Shown here: one piece after another, positions 1 to 13,096 of the stretch
Position numbering within the stretch: the first letter of the stretch is position 1
Layout: each line of letters starts with the position of its first letter
Assembly: GCA_002633005.1 (NCBI GenBank)
Contig: NMRA01000064.1
Location: forward strand, 622,354 to 686,353
DNA: 64,000 nucleotides
Direction: 5' to 3'
Source: Phoronis australis
Lineage: Eukaryota; Phoronida; Phoronidae
Position numbers and translations under genes: made by a program
The notes under the pieces: model-generated
The model's input: only the letters and a program-made list of their open reading frames with translations
Told to the model about the DNA's origin: nothing
The model's database searches: none

Positions 1-3000
1 TGATGGATGTACTGTGCTCTCATTTTGTTGGTGTCTTTATTTATGGTGATTCTCTCAAGACATTCACAACGAGGTTTGCACATGAGTTACTCATTTTACT
101 GTGATTTACAAGGGGAGACCATTGCAATAAGCAGTAGATATGTTTGACTATGAGCAAGTCAATTTCGCACAGTGGCTTGTTCAAAAATATTCCAATGACC
201 CATTTAATATGACGTGTTCATGTTTCAGACATTTGACACTAGGATTGAGCATCACTTCCCAGTACTGTTACTGCACATATACCAAAATGAAAAATTAAGA
301 TATAGTTTCGAAGTGAAAAGTATTCTGCACCTGAATCCATACCTTTAAAACTGAAATAGTGCCTAATTAAATATTTTTATGTGCTTTATTTTCTCTTGAA
401 ACTAAACCAGCGTAAAATCGAACTCATATTCGCCAAGTGGTGCCATAATTTCTGTTTACGTTGTGATCACTGCTTTTTTCTGAAGGTCAACAAGTGTGCA
501 GTAGGCTGTTGCAGACTTGCTTTTGAAAACAAAATCTTTAATGATGTAAGGTTTTAAAAATACAAAAGAAGTTGGGAATATCCGTCTTATATTCATATTA
601 TTGTGACTGGAATATAATAATCATATGGTGGCCATGTTTAATAACTACCGAAAATGTGACGAAAATATGACTTGTGAGTTTTACACGTGAACTGCTGCTA
701 ACCAAGCTCACTAAAAAAATGTCGGCAGCGAGACTATCAAAAGTTTGGGCTCATTTGCCATTTAAATTAAAAAGATGACTTTTGTGTTTTTTGTACTGGC
801 ACTTAAGGTTTTGAGGTCAAAACTGATGGACATTCAAATCGTAAAATTAACACCCCTTCGGTACGCTGTAATAAATCATATAGTTAAAGCCCCGGGCAGG
901 GGGGGGGCACTTACACAGGGGAGGTAATGCCAGGTATACGCAGGACATGATGCTCACTGCAAATGGGTGAAGGATTTTTCACAACCAGGTACTTTAAGTT
1001 TTTAGATTAGATTTCTTACAAAGGGGTTTGATTTTTGGGTTGGCACTATACTCAAGTGTCCATTTTTGCAATCTTACAAATAAGCATTCTGTAGGGTTTA
1101 AACCACTGGGTATAATAATGGGGGGAAATATCGACAGAAGAACGTTTTTTTTGTAGAAGCTCTATCAAATGGAGCCCTTTTAATAATATTTACTCTCTAA
1201 AAGCCTACTAGTAGGTTTCAACTCAACAGGTGGCCCTGTACGTGTGCTGTATTAGCTTGTTCGAGCCACAGGATGCTCACCCCTCTGTACAGTCAGACAT
1301 TAATTGTTCTATCGCCAGGATTTTGAGTGATAGCTTAACTGACCAATCAACGCAGCATTCTTGACACACCTTTATTTCCAAGCCGCCACTTTACCCAACA
1401 AAGAACACGTTATCGGGTAAAACTTATTGTTTGTTTGTTGACTTTCCACAAGGGTGCGGAGTTTGCAATAGGTCAATTACAAGAATACCTGACCGTACAT
1501 GTTGTCTTTTTAAGAAAGTCCCTCCCCCATTAAGACTTGATGTTTAAGTTGAAGATATCACATGCTCATGTATTACTGCTGTTGCTCATTGTTTGATCAC
1601 TGAGTTCTTAAACACTCGCTTTGTATTTTGCACTTTCTCTCAGAAAAAGAAAGGCGGAAAGGTAACGCTCCACTTTACCATTGGTGTCAATGGCACCCTT
1701 CTTGGTGTTCATGTTTTGGTGTAGATGTGAGCCTTGCCCATCTTTTTAGGGGATAACCTTGCGACAGATTTACACATTTCTAAAAAGCACTCCTTTGAGC
1801 ACCACAATTTTTCTGATACTTACAACGTGCATGAGCTCTTCAAGGGTAAGTGCTGAGGTTGCTAGCTCAAAGGTTTGCACTTTACAAGCCGTTACGACCA
1901 GTCTTAATACTAAACTCTCTTGTAAAACCCTTCCTCCCAGTGAGAAGGGATTTTTTGTGGAAATTACATTGCATGCTGTCTTTCAACATATGAATTCTCT
2001 TGATGATGACATCAGCATAACAGGTATGATAAATATTCTGTCAGTTTGTGTGAAACATGGTGCAAAATTGAAAAAAATGCATGCTTACAGTGAGAGTTTT
2101 TCTCAAAAACGTTAAAAAATGCATTGCATTATAAGGGTGACTGAGTTTTATTCCTGGTTACAGAACCTTTTGAGAATGTGTTACCACAGCATAACATCTA
2201 ATGCTTTGTGTGGTTTCATTTTGTAGTATGATTCTAAATGAAAATTCCAACATTGAAAAGAGTTTCGCTCCCAAGTGAAGTAAAATGTGGGACCCACTTT
2301 GACATACTCTTAGTGTAATGGCCGTGAAGCAAACCACAACTCTTTTCACATTGGATGCAAGTTTCATCCACGTAGAAGTTTTAGTCTCCAGGGTTCAGTT
2401 AATTCCGAATGTACATGTTACTGCTTTTGTTGCTTCTCTGTTTTGTGCATGTAAATGAGACGGACCTATATGTTGGGTAAATGGTAAAACTGTTGTTGGT
2501 TGGCTGCTGGTTATGGTTGTATAAGCCTCAGTGCTCCACCCTGCATGCCATGGTCTCAGTCAAGGCTTTTAATTGCCCGCTTTAACAGTAAGCATTTCCT
2601 AACTGGGTGGAACCAGCTGTGTAGATTTTATAAATGAGGATACGAAAGCCGAGTTATCAAGGTAAAGTAGAATAGGAGGAGTCTGCCATGATCACAGCAC
2701 TGTCATGTCCCCCTTTTCTGTCTTCAGCAACTTTACATCGTCTATCTTTTTGTGCTCATGTAGATTTCCATGCTCCAATTTAGATGTCTCTGTGGTGCAT
2801 AATTTATGTTGTTGCTGATTAAGGTTTGCACGCACTGTTGTGTCGTATAAACACTTACTGACATTTATCACACAATATGCGATTTATTCTCAGAGCCTGT
2901 TTAACATGCTCTGTTCAGCAAACGTGTAGTTGAGATTTTAGAGGGTTGCACTTATTACCAGTCTAGGGTTTGTTTATAATCTCAGTTTTGCATAACTTTC

Positions 3001-3222
3001 GTCACTGATTTGTGTGTCCAAAAATTTATGTTTTTGTTTTGACTTAATTTCACTGTAACAATGTGCGGAATATTTTGGTTGAGGAGGTGGCCAGTGCACT
3101 TTCACAGACTCGTTATAGGTTGGCTCACCTCCTTCACCTCAAACACAGTGCTGGTTCAAACAGGTGATGTATCATGTATGTGTTGGTGTGTTATTGGTCA
3201 TGTGTTGCCGTCATCTTTACAG
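1..3222. other. Upstream intronic sequence of the exchanger gene, no firm exon
   Basis: No exon of a known family was recognised here apart from a candidate 18-nt micro-exon at 1644-1661. The stretch is AT-rich. A G-rich run near 897-910 resembles the end of a small mobile element, but no partner end was found. Because the first recognised exon of the exchanger (3223) encodes the end of a Calx-beta domain, earlier exons must lie upstream, so this stretch is probably intron. Confidence 0.5.
1644..1661 (+). other. Candidate 18-nt cassette micro-exon of the Na+/Ca2+ exchanger
   Basis: A pyrimidine tract ending CTCTCAG at 1643 is followed by 18 nt encoding KKKGGK and then a GTAACG donor. The length is a multiple of three, and the next downstream exon starts in phase 0, so inclusion or skipping would keep frame. 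SLC8 genes are known for very short alternative exons in the cytoplasmic loop at about this place. The call rests only on splice signals and phase. Confidence 0.3.
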
Positions 3223-6200
3223 GATACTGAGAAAGACGAGTGTTTCAAGATTGAACTCTGTGACCCCACAGGTGGCGCTCAGCTCGGACGAATAAAAAAG
3301 AGCATCATCACAATTGTGAATGATGATGGTGAGAGTAATTTATTGAGTGAACCGGGGACATTGCAGATATGTCTATAGAAAGAATTGCACGCTTTGAAAA
3401 CGGCGTAAATTCCGTCGCCTTGGTCCAGTTAATTTTCATACAGTTATCTCTATTTAATTTTGCTCTTTGCATCAACATTACTATGGTGAGGTTACAATTT
3501 CCACAAAAAAATAATCTAGAATGAGTGGTCACAATTCGCTGGTCCCACTGGATTTTCAGTTGTTGAAAAAATCCAACTGCGTGCAGACTGTGCAGATTGG
3601 ATTCATCTTAAATGTCATTCTATTGAATTGTGTAACTATGTAACATGGAACTGATAGTCATAGTTTGTTGCATTTAGTGATGCTGGAAATTACCACTGTT
3701 TGGTATCACAGTTATGACTGAGTATAGATTGTAGAGAGAAATAATTCATTGGTACTGTAAAAGACAAAAGTAATCGGACAAAGTACTGTTTTCCTGTCAT
3801 GACGGCTAATTTAGTTAACAGAAGAATTATGGATAATAACTATTATTGGAGTCATATTCTAATTACAAAATGGCGTAGAAACCTTGGTAACTTTCCCCTT
3901 ATTTTCGCTTCATTTTCGGTCATGGGGGAACACTACTTTGAGAATGAATTTGGCTTCCGCCCAGCTGTCACATTGGGGTATTCGAGGTCACTTTCTCTGA
4001 ATACTCTTGTCTTGTAGTTTAAATCCAGGAGCGCAAGGGCACTGGGTCCATTTTCATCTTTTTGTCAAATTAGCACACAATGTTATCACTAAGGGGAAAA
4101 GTTGCCTGAATATTTCTATTTTGTCATTGATAATAGTCAGATATAACCTGCCTCCATTTTGAGAACATTTTTGTCCCCTGAATAACGGTCATCAAATTGG
4201 TTCTCCAAGTGTGGCCATGTTTTATCTGGCTATTGCCTTGTCATTGGTGTTGATGGAAATAAGCGCGGGTATTTGCGAATATGGTTGAGAGAGTAAAACA
4301 TTTTGATTCTCCCACCAGAGTTCAATGGTATGGTTTCGCGTCTTGTGAACTTGACAAACATGAACGTAGATGCACTGAGAGTCGGCACTGCCACCTGGCA
4401 GGACCAGTTCCGCAATGCCATGAATGTCAACGGTGGTGATGTGGACACAGCGACATCTCTTGACTATTTGCTGCATTTTCTCACGTTTGGTTTCAAGGTA
4501 CGTCTATTTAGTATTGATCCATTTTTGGTGAATAGTGATTATGGTTAACATACTCCAATTTTTGGAAGTTTAATTGCCAAATTTCACGTTTCTCTTTTTT
4601 CAAAGGTGGGACTTATTGATGAGGGTTTTATTGTCCTATCTGTTTAGTTTTTATGCACCCATATGTATTTATGTGTAGGTGCACTATAAGGTCATCCCCG
4701 TCCGTCTATTGTCTGACATCCACTGCTGTATCTTAAAAACCCCTCGATGGAATTCTGCAGACATGGATGAGACAATGTCAGTGAATTTCCAGATGGATCC
4801 AACTACCGGTGTGCCCCCTAGTGGCAATTTTATTTTTTGTTTGCCTCTGTATCTTCGGAGTTCTTTGATGGATTTTCATAAAATTTTGTTTCTATTAAAG
4901 AGGTGATGACACCTTCCCATTTTCAGATATATTTGACGTATTGTTCGCCACCTCGTGGCCTTATTGTTTTCGAGTCTGGTTTTTGGTATTCATCTCTAAC
5001 CAACAAACCACTCTAAGGATCATTATGAAAAAATTGGGATCATATGTGTTTTTACTGGAAAAAGCACAGCTGACAATGATTTACAGACAGTTCCAACGCC
5101 TGTGGTACCCCCTAGTGGGAGTTTTTTCCTGGTCCACGGTTGTATTTCCTAATCTTCTTACAGGATTTTTGTTAAATTTGACTGGTGTATTTCTAGGAGT
5201 GTGACAATGGATGACGAAAACTTCTGGACAGATTCGATTACTGTTGTGGCAATTTCTCGTTTTTACGTTTTATTCTTTGATGGATTTTCATAAAACATGT
5301 CAAGTAAATTCTATCAAAAAGACGATAACATCTTTTCCAATTTTGATGGATTTGTCATATATACTACCTAATGGCCTCGTTTGTTATTTTTAAGTCTGGT
5401 TTTTGGCCTCTGCCTCTCTATCAATTGACCAAATCACTCTAAGGATCATTATAAAAATTGGCCTAGCAGGACTACTGTGACACCCTCTGGTGGCAATTTC
5501 ATTTTTTGCCAGTAGCTCATTACAAGTTCCTTGATGGATCATAATGAAATTTGGCATGCATATCTGTTGAAGAGATGGATTTGTCTTACGTTGTCCCTCC
5601 TAGTGGCCTATCTATTGTTTTGTGTCCTTTGTCGTCTGCCTCCCTATCCTCCATGATGAAAGGGAGTGGTTGTGTTCCTATTGAGAAGAGCTTCGCTCCC
5701 CCCCAGTTGCTGTTATTAAGATTACCACCATTGCTCCTTTTAACGGGAATGTTTGAAATAATGATCCAGCTCTTATATCTGTGCTGTATGTGATGCACAT
5801 GGTGGGTGCATATCAACTTTCTGCGTTGCTCTTATTGATGTTTATTTTTGTCGTGGAAAAGTTGAGGAAATGTTCACTCTTCCATTGTGATGATAACGAG
5901 GCATGTAATTTGTGTAAGTTATTTGAGATTATCTCCTACCATCATTGCTTAAGTGTTGTTCACCAATTGTAAAGTTGATTTGCAAAACCTCAATAACACA
6001 GGGCTTGGAATGACCAATGACAAAAAACGCGGAAACTTTTACGGCCCAAAACATGCGCGCTACCCGGCCTTGAAATAGCCGATGTGAACCTTTCGCCGAC
6101 AAAATTCGGTAGGACTGAAAAAAAAACAAAAAAACATTACCACCATCAGTAGCGTGCGTCTGCGTCTTTTTATCTCGTCCATCCACTCCTCCACTCCCAT

Positions 6201-9200
6201 TCGCACACATTTTTGGCTGCAGAGCCGCAGTATTTGTCACCGCGGTTTACAATCACACGAGACGCCATTGAAAATCCCACCACGCTATACCAGATGCAAT
6301 GTTGACAATTTACGTTCCTCCGAAACATAAAGAGCAACTTCCGCTTTTCGAGGTGAACGTCTTCGGCAACGCCGCGGTAAGAAAGGAATTTGCCGCGGAA
6401 ATTTTATATCATATCCGATTTTTTTTACACGGAAATATAATAAAATACGCGGAAAGAACATTTGAAAAAAGCGGAAATCCGCGTTTCCGCGGAAAATTCC
6501 AAGCCCTGATAACAACATCAGTCACTAACATCTAAGTTAAAGTAACGTTTCATCATTCTTGTCAGACACTGAAAGATGAAATATTATCGTATTAACAAGC
6601 ACAATGATAATGTTAGAATTACATTCATACTTGTTCAACTGTAATAATGGTTTTGAGTTCCTTAAAATGGTATTTTTCAGGTTGAAGTTTGTTCGTCCAA
6701 AATCCTTTTTACTTTTGCCTCATACAAGCTGTACTTCCTCATGCATGGTTGTCAAACAAGGAGCGTCTATTTTTGTTATTCCATATGAAGTGCAAGTCCC
6801 ATTAACTTGACTTTACCTTTGCCCCTTTTCTGTCTCGTTACAGGTGATCTTTGCCTGTGTCCCTCCAGCCACCATCTTTGGCGGTTGGTTGGCTTTCTTC
6901 TTCGCCCTGGGTATGATCACCATCTTGACTGTTCTAATCAGCGATCTGNTTCCGCTTTTCGAGGTGAACGTCTTCGGCAACGCCGCGGTAAGAAAGGAAT
7001 TTGCCGCGGAAATTTTATCATATCCGATTTTTTTTACGCGGAAATATAATAAAATACGCGGAAAGAACATTTGAAAAAAGCGGAAATCCGCGTTTCCGCG
7101 GAAAATTCCAAGCCCTGATAACAACATCAGTCACTAACATCTTAGTTAAAGTAACGTTTCATCATTCTTGTCAGACACTGAAAGATGGAATATTATCGTA
7201 TTAACAAGCACAATGATAATGTTAGAATTACATTCATACTTGTTCAACTGTAATAATGGTTTTGAGTTCCTTAAAATGGTATTTTTCAGGTTGAAGTTTG
7301 TTCGTCCAAAATCCTTTTTACTTTTGCCTCATACAAGCTGTACTTCCTCATGCATGGTTGTCAAACAAGGAGCGTCTATTTTTGTTATTCCATATGAAGT
7401 GCAAGTCCCATTAACTTGACTTTACCTTTGCCCCTTTTCTGTCTCGTTACAGGTGATCTTTGCCTGTGTCCCTCCAGCCACCATCTTTGGCGGTTGGTTG
7501 GCTTTCTTCTTCGCCCTGGGTATGATCACCATCTTGACTGTTCTAATCAGCGATCTGGCCAGTAACTTTGGATGTCTCATCACGTGCCCTCCCATGATCA
7601 CCGCCATCACGTTTGTTGCCCTCGGCACCAGTCTACCTGACCTCTTTGCCAGGTACGTTTGTCTAGTTGCTATTTGTACCCAAACTAGTCAAAATGCGTA
7701 TTGATATAATTGTAGTCCTTGCTGTGTTTCCTCCACTCAATAACAGCCATTAATTTGGTTGTCAAAGTCTAGAACCCCATGGATATGTGACTACTGCCGG
7801 TGTAAACACACTTCTCGTAGCTAAAGTGATAGTACCTTAAAGTGTGATAGTAGGACAAGTTTTTGGGAAACGTGTTTAATGCCACCTTAAAAAAGGAATA
7901 GCCAAATGAATTTGAACTGTTTCCATTACACCTCTACTGTATTACCTCTTTTACTATGTGGACTATGTTGCCAAAATATTTGCCACTAATATGCTGTTGG
8001 AAAGTGAATTCCCAATCTCCTCGACTTCTCCAGTTTGTGCATCTGCCTGTGTGATGGTCGCGTCAACGTCTCTTGCTTCAACAAGAGACATCTCAGTCTC
8101 TCTTCTTACATTTCTAAGTGACTAGACCACAAAAACTTGATATCCATGATATTTACCATTTTTGTACTTTATATATCAAGCCTTCCACAAATAAGTTATT
8201 TTGCAATATGCTCAATTTTACTACTCTAACTGTTGAACACCATTTCAACAAACCCAGTGTATAAGTTTGGCTCCTTAACAGCGTTCTATTCCACAAATCC
8301 CTGAGATTTGTGCAAGTCAAGTTGATTTTTGCAACAAAACATTTTATGAATGTTCGCAGGTTTGTTGGCATGTAGTTCAACTCTGTTTGTTTGTGCTACA
8401 ACTTGTTGTGTAAACTGAAATGTTCATTCATTATAGTAAACAAGCGGCAACCAATGAGCCGACAGCAGACAACAGTATCGGTAATGTGACAGGTAGTAAC
8501 TCTGTCAACGTGTTCTTGGGTCTGGGATTGCCATGGACTATAGCAGCCATTGTTTGGGCGGCCAGGGTGAGTTGCGTGTTCAGCTCGGTCAACTGCAGTG
8601 CATGCTTAACAATAATTGATTTATTTTCATTTACTGTAGCTTTTTACGAATCACTATGGGTGTGTGCCCTAGTGACATTTTAGGTTTTCTTTGTGTTTAC
8701 CTCAATATCTATCAAGTTCATGAAAGTTGGCAAATAAGTTTCCATGTAGGAGACAATGGCACCTGGCTAGTTTCAGCTTTCATATTAAATACAATTCCCT
8801 GAAATTAGCAGCACCAGGAAACATCGACCCTGACTTTTTAAAAAGTTTGCTCTTAAACTCAGTAACATACTCGGCTCATTGTCCATCCTTTCATGTTTGG
8901 GATTTGCAATTTAAACATCCTGGTTGTTTTCCCAGACGAATGAAGTAAAACATTGGTGTACAGTACAGTTCCTTCAATCACATCTGCTGTCTTTTTCAGG
9001 GTAAATCGTTCCGTGTCGAGGCGGGCTCTCTGGCGTTCAGTGTTACAATTTACGCTGTTTTTGCTCTTGTCTGTTTGCTCCTCATAGTCATGCGTCGGTA
9101 CGTTGCGATGTTTGGTGGAGAACTCGGTGGCAACAAAACCCTCAAGATAATCACCTTCATTTTCATGGCATCGTTGTGGGTACTATACGTCCTACTATCT

Positions 9201-9242
9201 ATTCTAGAAAACTTGAACGTTATTCCTAATCCTATGAAGTAA
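3223..9242 (+). CDS. Na+/Ca2+ exchanger (SLC8/NCX family), C-terminal part
   Basis: Plasma-membrane antiporter that exchanges extracellular Na+ for cytosolic Ca2+. Five spliced exons are seen: 3223-3328, 4319-4497, 7453-7652, 8437-8566 and 9000-9242 (TAA stop). All have GT/AG borders, and phases agree at each junction (1, 0, 2, 0). The first exon encodes the end of the second Calx-beta (Ca2+-sensing) domain, with an [12 protein letters not shown] strand. The second covers the end of the cytoplasmic loop ([19 protein letters not shown]). The third and fourth carry the alpha-2 repeat: [12 protein letters not shown], then [16 protein letters not shown]. These are the ion-binding signatures. The last exon supplies the terminal helices and the GGELGG motif. 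N-terminal helices, alpha-1 repeat and first Calx domain lie outside the window. The protein is diverged from vertebrate NCX1-3, so I give no paralogue number. The 7453 exon is partly duplicated at 6844-6948 by an apparent assembly error. Confidence 0.93.
4780..5660 (+). repeat. Degenerate tandem repeats in exchanger intron
   Basis: Phrases such as CTAGTGGCAATTTT, CTTTGATGGATTTTCATAAA and CACTCTAAGGATCATTAT recur two to four times with indels (near 4815, 4862, 5010, 5107, 5275, 5440, 5480, 5530, 5595). This indicates an old tandem or dispersed array with a long unit, perhaps about 400 bp with internal sub-repeats. No coding potential is evident. Confidence 0.6.
5999..6508. mobile_element. Non-autonomous DNA transposon (MITE), ~510 bp
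   Basis: Both ends carry the 13-bp inverted repeat CAGGGCTTGGAAT, at 5999 forward and ending at 6508 reversed. A direct 6-bp repeat ATAACA abuts each end. The interior is rich in CGCGGAAA motifs in both orientations, and no ORF of substance is present. The CAGGG start resembles hAT termini, but a 6-bp rather than 8-bp flank was seen. The family is therefore uncertain. Its right part appears again at 6950-7116 because of the duplication across the N at 6949. Confidence 0.7.
6339..7557. repeat. 610-bp direct duplication separated by one N (probable unmerged contig overlap)
   Basis: 6339-6948 and 6950-7557 are nearly identical. They differ by a few substitutions and a 2-bp indel (for example TTTTATATCATATCC versus TTTTATCATATCC). 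They meet at a single N (6949). The unit contains the right part of the MITE, intron sequence and the first 105 bp of an exchanger exon. Only the second copy continues into the complete exon. Confidence 0.85.
6844..6948 (+). pseudogene. Truncated duplicate of exchanger exon (assembly copy)
   Basis: The acceptor CAG and the first 105 bp of the exon that begins at 7453 are repeated here, encoding [14 protein letters not shown] to LISDL. The copy then stops at the N at 6949. It has no donor and cannot be part of the transcript as drawn. It is best read as the end of a contig overlapping the next one. Confidence 0.8.
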
Positions 9243-9937
9243 GGCCGACTAGTAATGGGCGTGTTTGTATCGTCATGTGCGCAAGGATATAATATGTAGA
9301 AGTTGTATCACAATGTCAAGAGATGTAATGTGAACTTGTGGTATGGAGCACATGCTGTTTAAATTTTGATATTTTTAAAATGTACGCCGTCACTGACGTG
9401 TAGGTAAGATATGACTGTAATATGTCTCACTAAATGTGAAATGTTGCATCAATTGGAAGGTTTTCAGGCAAAATACGATGTCATCACTTGGTTACTGGTG
9501 ACGGGATGTCTAGCTACTGGTTGCAAAACTTGTCTTTTTATATTAGATTCTATTTATTTATTTATCTTGAAATTTTAACTTAGTGTTATTAGTATTCGAT
9601 TAGTCCTTGTCTCATCTAGGTAATCAAAACTCAAGAGCGATAATTTTGTATTAATTTGTCTAAGTTTTATTAATTATTGTTTCTGTAAACACACTGTGCA
9701 CAAATTGTTTCAATTTTATTGTTATTGAAACTGTTAGGAAATTAAACAAGGTGTATGAATGCTGAGAGCAAATATGTCTGCTTCAGTATGATGAGCTCGA
9801 CAAAATTTAGGAAATACAAATTAACGGAGTGAGCAGATTTTATATTTTCTTAAAACAGAAGTCACAGTTCCTTTATTTTGAATTTTTCTGTTTCGATTAA
9901 TTGTGACTTCCGGCTCTACATTTTCAGCAGTGTAATT

Positions 9938-9971
9938 AATAAAGATACTGATGTGATGTTAACAAAATAAA
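9938..9971 (+). terminator. Polyadenylation signals of the exchanger gene
   Basis: Two AATAAA hexamers (9938-9943, 9966-9971) lie about 0.7 kb after the stop codon in a very AT-rich stretch, with T-rich sequence following. Confidence 0.45.
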
Positions 9972-10424
9972 TATTGTAATTTATATTTTACTACTTTTCT
10001 TATTTCAATGTATTACATAGAGAGATGCTTGTTCTTACATTATCGCCTCGCATGTCTTATTTTAGTTTGAAAATCTTGAAGATGTGCTTCAGTTTTGTCT
10101 AAATATACTCCCCCAGATCAAATGCTGACATCTTCTGCTTTCACCAAGCACTCGTGAACCCCCTTGACCCCCCCTGGATCCGCCAGTCCACTTTCACCCA
10201 GCACTCATGACTGTTTTGCTAAATCTGAAATTATCTGGCCGCTTGCACAAGTGCCACAAAAATTGGAGACCAAAAATTTGTCGACAATTTCTGTGCTGTA
10301 TTTGGTTGAAATTTCGTTGTGAATTTTGCAAGAAGTTGGACACCATTTTGTCTGCAATTTAAATAAATTTCGTTATACCTTCTTAATACTAGAAGCAATG
10401 ATAGCCGATTAGTTGGTCTCATGC

Positions 10425-10439
10425 ACACTAGAGGGCAGC
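10425..10439 (+). promoter_or_regulatory. CTCF-like motif
   Basis: ACACTAGAGGGCAGC matches the bilaterian CTCF core consensus (CCASYAGRKGGCRSY) at 14 of 15 positions. The match was made by eye; binding in this organism is not shown. It is oriented on the plus strand. Confidence 0.4.
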
Positions 10440-10734
10440 AGGTGTCATGTGTACGTCATTGCTTTCAGGTTTTCTGTTGGAAATAGTTACGCAAGTGCTT
10501 GTCACATCTCATTCTTCATTGTTACCAATTTTGGTTGCTAGGGTAGTAATAAGTTGCATCACGCTGAGATAGGATATGTAAGGCTCACAAATATCAAATT
10601 TTTCCCTACCAAGTACCACATGCTCTCCAAATTTGATTCACGGAGGAGCACATGAACATTACTGCTGGCAAGGAACAAAGTGTTTAAAGGAGGAATAAAC
10701 CCATCTGTTCAGTATCAATTGCTGGTTAACGGTT

Positions 10735-10800
10735 ACTTTGGGTCATTTGCAGTCCCTATAGGTCATTTGCAGTCACTATGGGTCATTTGCAGTCACTAAG
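10735..10800 (+). repeat. ~20-bp tandem repeat, about 3 copies
   Basis: The phrase GGGTCATTTGCAGTCACTAT, with small variants, is repeated head to tail three times. Confidence 0.75.
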
Positions 10801-11657
10801 ATTAGAAAAGATTTCTAGGCTCAAGAAGATGAAATGCACTGTTATTTCTTCAGGACTGGCCCATTAAGCGTGTTGTCACCGTGGGTTAAATTTCAGTCAC
10901 CAAGGCTTCATGGCTGTCACGGGAATCCTAGATAATTGACTGTGTGCAATTTCCGAATTCTAAGGAAATTAACACTGTGGCATAATATTTGAAGAGCAAA
11001 GTTTATGTTTTTTTTTGCAAAAGCGCAGCGTTTAGTTGTTACAAATCATTTGTGTTGGATTTATTCGTTTTATGTATAAATCAACCCCATGACAAGACTT
11101 AATACAAATACTATGGAATTTTTTGAGGAGACAATGAGAGTGGTCAGGGCTACACAAAGTGCAACAGGGTGCTAAAACAAGTGTCAACACTTGGTACGGG
11201 AATGCCTTTCTTGTTTCTGTTGCTCATGTATCTTAAATTACGATTTTGCAGCAATCTAAGTTGAGGGGAAAGTAATATGTAAGGCCATGCATTTCCACTC
11301 GTCTTGCTGTCTATCAAGCTTCGACTTCCTCGAGGTTTATCGAGCTGCAATGTGTGAATAGGAGGAACCAATCACTCCATACTTGTGTGGTATTATTAAT
11401 CAGATTTGCATCTCAAAAAAGTTCTTTGAAGTTTTGTTAATGTAGTCATCACTTATGTCTTAAGTTTGTCACTTTTATTATGTATAGTAAGTATATGTAT
11501 ACTTGGACGACTGCAGGTGTACAGCTACAAACAGAGATATCCGAGTTGAGTGATATTTACCTCGCGCCATTGTTACCTGCGCATAGAAAGGCAAAACTCA
11601 CCTTCATGTAAACTACGAGTGTAGTAAACTGCATCAATATAGTACACACGTCTACAG

Positions 11658-11920
11658 TGAGTTACCGAGATTTGTTATTGGCTACCAAAAATAATGAGTT
11701 ACCGAGATTTGTTATTGGCTACCAAAAATAATGAGTTACCGAGATTTGTTATTGGCTACCAAAAATAATGAGTTACCGAAATTTGTTATTGGCTACCAAA
11801 AACAATGAGTTACCGAGATTTCTTATTGGCTACCAAAAATAATGAGTTACCGAGATTTCTTATTGGCTACCAAAAATGAGTTACCGAAATTTGTTATTGG
11901 CTACCAAAAATAATCGGCTA
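11658..11920 (+). repeat. 37-bp tandem repeat, about 7 copies
   Basis: The unit begins GAGTTACCGAGATTTG and ends GGCTACCAAAAATAAT. Six full copies and one shortened by 4 bp are present, with only a few substitutions, which suggests recent expansion. There are no spacers of unique sequence, so it is a minisatellite and not a CRISPR array. Confidence 0.9.
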
Positions 11921-13096
11921 AACATTTAGCTCAACTCGCCTGTATACACAAAGATTTATGGTCCCAAGCTCGCTTGCATTCAACACTTGTAGCTGCCCAT
12001 CTTGCTCACTTTCCTGTAAACTATTTCTACCTTAGTTTTATTTTATTTGATGTTTGTCTATGCATGACTTCACTCTGTTTGTGCAATGGTGTGTACTGTT
12101 TTAGTGTTGGCATTATAAACTTCTGTTTTCTACTGTACTTTTAATATTCTGAATAAACATACATGTGATGTGGGGATGTACGCTTAGATTCATTGCAGCA
12201 CCTGGCCTTGTCCAGGGCCTGCTGATGTCTGAATCAAACACCAGTATACCAACTAAACACCTGAAATCATTTAGACCTTTGGTCAGAATCTAATCCTTTA
12301 ACATGAAATTAAAATTATTTTTAATATGTTCTGTCTCAATTTGGTATAAATTCGAGATAAGAACATTATAGTTCATGCAAATGAGTTTCAAGCCAAAGTT
12401 TGCATTTGATTGACTTCTAGATTAGAGCTAAAAACGAGAAATTTCGAACTTTTAGCCTTACTGATGGAGTCATTTAGTGAAAGCTAGGATTAGACAGTTA
12501 TCCATGTATAGTCATTATGTACTTGAGCACACACTAATAAATACCACAGACTTCATATAGAAGTAGAAAAGAAAATGCCAAAAATAATTCCAATATCTAG
12601 CAAGATTAGCACCTGAGCCCTGGTCTGGCAGCAATTGCACACCTGGTCTGGGGCAGTTGTTGCAGGCTTTTTACTTTCATTCCCCACAGACGGTCAATAT
12701 TCAGAGATAAAAAGTAGATTTCTTTATATTTGAGGTGTGATAACCTTTTGGACATGGTTTCAATTCAGGCTTCCTGCAGGTTTACACTATAGCTCAAATA
12801 TTGAAAAGGTGAGATAACAATTATGTAAGTGGAGTAAATCAAAACTTGTTTTTTTAACAAAAAGCACAGGTTTAACGCCGCTTTAACTCAATGAACTGTT
12901 AAAACATTTACCCTGAATGCCTCCATGTCCTACGTTTTGATATCTTCACCTACTGCATTTTGACAGATAAACATTTAAACCAATTTCAAAACATTAACAA
13001 CCTAAAGTTATATCCAGCCTTTGTCAAAACCTTCACTTAATTTAGACCAGTTGCCACTACAATACTGGAGTCAAACCTGACAGTTTGTTATGGATT

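Noticed and set aside
5586-5816. Frames in the exchanger intron as missing exons
   Set aside because: Phase and protein continuity between 4497 and 7453 are complete without them, and the sequence is repetitive.
11658-11920. CRISPR-like array
   Set aside because: Repeats are contiguous without unique spacers and the genome is eukaryotic; it is a minisatellite.
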